A stretch of DNA of 52,883 nt, from assembly GCA_013298955.1 (NCBI GenBank), contig JAAFJT010000025.1, positions 1-52,883 of the forward strand, read 5' to 3'. Shown here piece after piece: positions 49,568 through 52,883 of this stretch; the stretch's first letter is position 1, and the number at the start of each line of letters is the position of its first letter. The notes under the pieces were generated by a model. That model ran no database searches. It was not told where the DNA came from and worked only from the letters and a program-made list of their open reading frames with translations. The position numbers were made by a program, and so were the translations under genes. This stretch comes from Chitinophagales bacterium. GTDB taxonomy: Bacteria > Bacteroidota > Bacteroidia > Chitinophagales > Saprospiraceae.

Positions 49568-49663
49568 AAAATTCGAGCATAAATTTGGAAAGTTTGAAAC
49601 TTGATTTAGATTTGTCCTTGTAAATTCAAAATCTGATTTTGAATTTACAAGGACAAATCTAAA
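49568..49663. repeat. 29-bp-arm palindrome with inverted hairpin-tail sequence
   Basis: The arms 49605-49633 (TTTAGATTTGTCCTTGTAAA ...) and 49635-49663 are perfect complements with a one-base centre. Just left of it lies AATTCGAGCATAA ... AAGTTTGAAACTTG, which is the reverse complement of the TATGCTCGAATT tail and the GTTTGAAAC core of the element at 5467. It sits between the PIG-L gene and the ATPase gene, and ends 7 nt before the next ATG. Confidence 0.8.
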
Positions 49664-49670
49664 TTAAACG

Positions 49671-50837
49671 ATGATACAAAGAAATTTAATGCATGCGATA
49701 GCTCGCAGTCTAACTTATTTTCCTGTAGTAGGGATCATTGGCTCGCGTCAAGTAGGCAAGACCACTTTGGCAAAACAATTAATTCATCAATTGCCACGCC
49801 CGAGTATTTATCTGGATTTGGAGTTAGATACCGATATCGCCCGTTTGGAAAACGCACAGCATTATTTGCAAATGCACCAAGACAAATGTGTAATTATGGA
49901 TGAGATTCAGCTCATGCCCCGTCTTTTCCCATTACTTCGAGCCTTGATTGACCAAAATCGAGTGCCGGCTCGTTTTTTAATATTAGGTTCGGCTTCACCG
50001 ACTTTGATTAAACATAGCTCAGAAACATTGGCTGGGCGCATTGCTTATCATGAATTAACGCCCTTGACGCTGCTTGAAGTGGAATCAGCAGGCATTTCAC
50101 AGGAAACACATTGGTTTCGAGGCGGATTCCCAGACGCATTACTGGCACCTGCGGATGATTTAGCAGCGATGTGGTTGCGCAATTTTACAAATACATTTAT
50201 GGAAAAAGACCTTAGAGCAATGGGATATGAGATTAATATTCCAACACTTTCGAGGCTTTATAGAATGATGGCACATGTTCATGGACAATTATTGAATATG
50301 AATTCTTTAGCTGCATCCTTAGGGATTTCGCAGCCAACGGTTAACCGATATTTAGATTTACTGGAAGGCGGCTTTTTGATACACCGTTTATTACCTTATT
50401 ATGTAAATGTCGGTAAAAGATTGGTAAAAGCACCTAAAATTTATTTTAGGGATACAGGAATTTTGCATTATCTGAGTAATATTTTCAATTTTGAAGCTTT
50501 GACAGGGCACCCACTAATAGGTGCGTCATGGGAAGGCTATGTAATAGAGCAAATTCGGCATGTGGCGGGCGAAACATGGCAATTTTATTTTTATCGGACG
50601 CAAGCTGGTGCTGAAACGGATTTGGTTTTGGTTAGTCCAGCAGGTAAAATATTTTGTATTGAAATTAAATATGCTTCTAAACCAGCTTTGAGCAAAGGTT
50701 TTTATCAAAGTGTTGAAGATTTAAAGCCAGATTTTCAATATTTGATTGTACCAACAGGGAGTGCTTATTTTATCAATGATCAAGTTAAGGTATGTTCTCT
50801 TGCCGATTTTTTAAAATATGATTTAGAACGTATTTGA
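49671..50837 (+). CDS. AAA_14/DUF4143 ATP-binding protein
   Basis: A 388-residue ATPase of the archaeal-type AAA_14 + DUF4143 class. Walker A is IGSRQVGKTTLAKQL (23-37), Walker B is CVIMDEIQLMPRLFPLLRAL (about 73-92), sensor ILGSASPTLI. A winged-helix segment (SLAASLGISQPTVNRYLDLL) precedes DUF4143. The C terminus has a PD-(D/E)XK-like core (AGAETDLVLV, then CIEIKYA). These proteins are widespread, often in toxin-antitoxin or accessory contexts, with unclear function. It is flanked by palindromic repeats on both sides, so it is probably an insertion into the polysaccharide cluster. Confidence 0.92.
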   Translation: MIQRNLMHAIARSLTYFPVVGIIGSRQVGKTTLAKQLIHQLPRPSIYLDLELDTDIARLENAQHYLQMHQDKCVIMDEIQLMPRLFPLLRALIDQNRVPARFLILGSASPTLIKHSSETLAGRIAYHELTPLTLLEVESAGISQETHWFRGGFPDALLAPADDLAAMWLRNFTNTFMEKDLRAMGYEINIPTLSRLYRMMAHVHGQLLNMNSLAASLGISQPTVNRYLDLLEGGFLIHRLLPYYVNVGKRLVKAPKIYFRDTGILHYLSNIFNFEALTGHPLIGASWEGYVIEQIRHVAGETWQFYFYRTQAGAETDLVLVSPAGKIFCIEIKYASKPALSKGFYQSVEDLKPDFQYLIVPTGSAYFINDQVKVCSLADFLKYDLERI

Positions 50838-50989
50838 AAAACTCATGTTACGCAGTTCTATTTTAGAAGGCAAATATAATTTTGTTTTCGGAGTGAATAT
50901 GTTTCGGAAACCTTCAAGGTTTCCGAAACATACCCTTTTTACAAAACAATATTTTGTTCTCGAAAATCACTGCGTAACATGAGTGAAAA
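50838..50989. repeat. composite inverted repeat with TTTCGGAAACC palindrome, copy 2
   Basis: Outer arms AACTCATGTTACGCAGT (50838-) and ACTGCGTAACATGAGT (about 50970-50986) are inverted. Inside are the 35-bp palindrome at 50898-50932, identical to that at 23767-23801, and a small dyad ACAAAATA/TATTTTGT at 50941-50961. The right arm ends in ATGAGTG, which creates a false start codon for the following gene. Confidence 0.85.
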
Positions 50990-50996
50990 AGTTAAA

Positions 50997-51725
50997 ATGA
51001 CAACAATTGCTTTACATCAACCTAATTATTTGCCTTGGTTGGGCTATTTTCAAAAAATATACGCAAGTGATGTATTCATTTTCCATGATGTCGTGGAATT
51101 GAACCGCCGCAGTTTCACACAACGCGTCTATATCCGCAACGTTTTTGGACAATCTGAAACGGCATTTCTGAGCGTTCCTTTAAAAAAATATCCGCGATTT
51201 GAACGGATTCATCATTTGTATCCTGCAACGGAGGAGTCTTGGCAAGTGAATCATTTGAATAAAATCAAACAAGTGTATCGGAAAGCTCCCTTTTTTGAAA
51301 CCTATTTTCCATTATTAGAAACATGGCTTTTGGATGCGAAAATAAATACATTATCTTTATCGGAGTTAAATATTCAATTGATAACCAATCTTTTAGCACT
51401 TTTGGGGATTCAACGTAGGTTGGTTAAATCTTCTGAAATGAACTTTCCATTGGAATTAAAAGCCGATTTCGGAATTGCATGGTTGGTGAAACAATTAAAT
51501 GGTACGATTTATCTAAGTGGGGAAGGCGCGAAAAAATATCAGCAAGAAGCGACTTACACAGCGCAAAATATTCAATTGAAATATTCCACTTATAGCAAAT
51601 TTTTATTGGAAAATCATCCACCACAATACCAAGGCGAACCTTTATATGGGTTGTCTATTTTGGATGCGTTGTTCAATATGGGTGCGGAAGGGATTTTAAA
51701 TCATTTCAAACAATTTGATTCATAA
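50997..51725 (+). CDS. WbqC family protein
   Basis: A 243-residue WbqC-like protein, a family found in O-antigen and surface polysaccharide clusters and thought to act in sugar modification; the biochemical activity is not settled. The family start TIALHQPNYLPWLGYFQKIY (residues 3-22) is clear, with DVFIFHDVVELNRRSFTQRV and VPLKKYPRFERIHH next, and a C-terminal YQGEPLYGLSILDALFNMG. I choose the ATG at 50997: the upstream ATG at 50979 lies in the repeat arm and adds six residues unlike the family. Its end overlaps the convergent glycosyltransferase by 25 nt. Confidence 0.88.
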   Translation: MTTIALHQPNYLPWLGYFQKIYASDVFIFHDVVELNRRSFTQRVYIRNVFGQSETAFLSVPLKKYPRFERIHHLYPATEESWQVNHLNKIKQVYRKAPFFETYFPLLETWLLDAKINTLSLSELNIQLITNLLALLGIQRRLVKSSEMNFPLELKADFGIAWLVKQLNGTIYLSGEGAKKYQQEATYTAQNIQLKYSTYSKFLLENHPPQYQGEPLYGLSILDALFNMGAEGILNHFKQFDS

Positions 51726-52867
51726 ATATCCGTCAACGCTTTGCCAACTGCTTGATAGGATGCTTTTTCGACTATTTTTTGTCTGATTTTATTTTTATCA
51801 TATTTGAAATGATTATCAATCATCCATTCCATCGCTGATAACAACGCATTTTCATCCCCAATCTCCAATAAAATGCCCGTTTCGGGTGTAACCCATTCAT
51901 CAATATTGCCCGTTTCCGTCGCAATCACAGGCAAACCCGATGCAAGTGCCTCCAAAAGCACACAAGGCAACCCTTCATAATTACTAAACAATACAAATAC
52001 ATCAGATTGACGCATTTTGGCAGCCACCATTTCGGTAGAAGCGAGTCCCGTAAACGAAACGATGTGATTTAAAGCATAAGTATCGACTATTTTCGTCAAT
52101 ACAGGGCGGTCTTCCCCATCGCCTACGATTTCTAATACAAACTTTTTGTTTTTTTGAGCCAATTTTTGAACCACATTAAGGATGCCAATCCCATTTTTAT
52201 AGACTTGTTTTAAAGAAGAAACATGGATAAAGCGAGTAGTGGCGGGGGCATTATGTTCCTTCAATGGATAAAATAAGTCAGTTTTTACTACATTCGGTAT
52301 CAATCGAAAAGTGCCATTTAATCCATGTTTTTCTAATTGCTGCTTCATTTCTGATTTGATAATGATAATTGGATGGGCATTTTTAAAACAAATTTTAAAA
52401 TATAATTTTCGTAAAAAATTCATTCGTTCATAATCACCACAAGTATCACTGTATCCCGACCAATGTTCGGAAATGATCATAGGCAACTTTTTTACTTTTT
52501 TCAACCAAAGCGCGTATAAACCTGCCGAATAAACAACTTGCAAATGAATTAAATCAGGTTTAAAATCAAATTGTTTTAAAATTTGCATCCCTTTTTGGTG
52601 CGCTTTCCAATAATGCCAAGCATAAGCTACTTTTTCACCCCCCCCAAAAAAAGCCTTTTTAGGATAGAAAAGCCTGATTTCCAACAAGTTATCTTTTTCA
52701 ACGAAATGGGTTTCTAATTCATTCACCTCTGCTCGAAGCACATAGAGGACGGCTACCCGCGTCTGTGGACTATATTGACAAACGGCTTCTGCTTGTTTTT
52801 GAATGAAACACCCATCCACAGGGTCATGCACACTTGGATACCAAGAAGGAAGCCATAAAATATTCAT
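51701..52867 (-). CDS. glycosyltransferase family 4 protein
   Basis: A 388-residue GT4 enzyme. N-terminal MNILWLPSWYPSVHDPVDGC, middle LIHLQVVYSAGLYALWLKKV, and the donor domain TTRFIHVSSLKQVYKNGIGI, VLEIVGDGEDRPVL and the E-x7-E type site FSNYEGLPCVLLEALASGLP followed by ETGNIDEWVTPETGILL. The ATG at 52867 is used in preference to an in-frame TTG at 52873. It is convergent with and overlaps WbqC. The polysaccharide cluster appears to continue past the window end. Confidence 0.92.
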   Translation of the reverse strand: MNILWLPSWYPSVHDPVDGCFIQKQAEAVCQYSPQTRVAVLYVLRAEVNELETHFVEKDNLLEIRLFYPKKAFFGGGEKVAYAWHYWKAHQKGMQILKQFDFKPDLIHLQVVYSAGLYALWLKKVKKLPMIISEHWSGYSDTCGDYERMNFLRKLYFKICFKNAHPIIIIKSEMKQQLEKHGLNGTFRLIPNVVKTDLFYPLKEHNAPATTRFIHVSSLKQVYKNGIGILNVVQKLAQKNKKFVLEIVGDGEDRPVLTKIVDTYALNHIVSFTGLASTEMVAAKMRQSDVFVLFSNYEGLPCVLLEALASGLPVIATETGNIDEWVTPETGILLEIGDENALLSAMEWMIDNHFKYDKNKIRQKIVEKASYQAVGKALTDIYESNCLK

Positions 52868-52883
52868 AATCAACTCTTTATGT

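Overview
The window looks like part of a chromosome from a free-living member of the Bacteroidota. The signs are AT-rich spacers, genes without clear Shine-Dalgarno sequences, several TAnnTTTG (-7) promoter boxes, a predicted type IX secretion (T9SS) C-terminal sorting domain, a PD40/OmpA-type outer-membrane protein, DUF4080, DUF4956 and DUF5362 proteins, and a DPP-IV-type S9 peptidase. No species can be named from the sequence alone.

Layout. 1-4.3 kb: the end of an rRNA operon (5S rRNA and terminator), then three uncharacterised genes (two of them tandem paralogues) and a compact graspetide (omega-ester/amide RiPP) locus made of an ATP-grasp ligase, a precursor peptide with a microviridin-like leader motif, and a divergent Xre regulator. 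A degraded copy of the 5S 3' half plus its terminator follows at 4.18-4.32 kb, so this segment is bracketed by direct repeats. 4.4-8 kb: a PD-(D/E)XK-like orphan, a truncated FtsK/SpoIIIE-like fragment, a hairpin cluster, and a flavin monooxygenase plus alpha/beta hydrolase operon. 8-16.7 kb: an Ala/Pro lipoprotein, a PD40-OmpA protein, Obg, the RNase P RNA gene, a radical SAM/DUF4080 enzyme overlapping a sugar-nucleotide transferase, and DapD. 16.8-23.6 kb: an SSS transporter, an 89-bp tandem repeat element, an AAA ATPase followed by small or broken genes (possible defence remnant), an S9 peptidase, and two facing arrays of about 52/53-bp repeats. 23.8-31.6 kb: a large acidic repeat protein (CBM-like and helix-hairpin-helix domains) split by a frameshift, a COG3800-type regulator, a P-domain/lysyl-oxidase fusion, AlgH, and a T9SS-tagged TIM-barrel protein. 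31.9-46.4 kb: RecQ, KdsD, a DUF4956 + HlyD-like pair, a GH3-family enzyme, a two-subunit molybdenum hydroxylase, an amidase-like protein, a hidden 41-residue peptide gene with its own terminator, a PLP enzyme and a DUF5362 protein. 46.8-52.9 kb: a surface-polysaccharide segment (a broken glycosyltransferase, two intact ones, a PIG-L deacetylase, WbqC) with an AAA_14/DUF4143 ATPase inserted.

The most striking overall property is the density of intergenic palindromes and repeats. Several families recur: a hairpin followed by a conserved AT-rich tail; long inverted repeats ending in TCCGCGTCATCCGCGTTC-like arms; CACATAGG/CCTATGTG inverted repeats; GAATTAGGATT palindromes; and TTTCGGAAACC palindromes flanked by CTCATGTTAC. 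Two loci are nested, with a hairpin-tail element lying inside a different long inverted repeat. No transposase or RAYT gene is visible in the window, so mobilisation, if it occurs, would be in trans.
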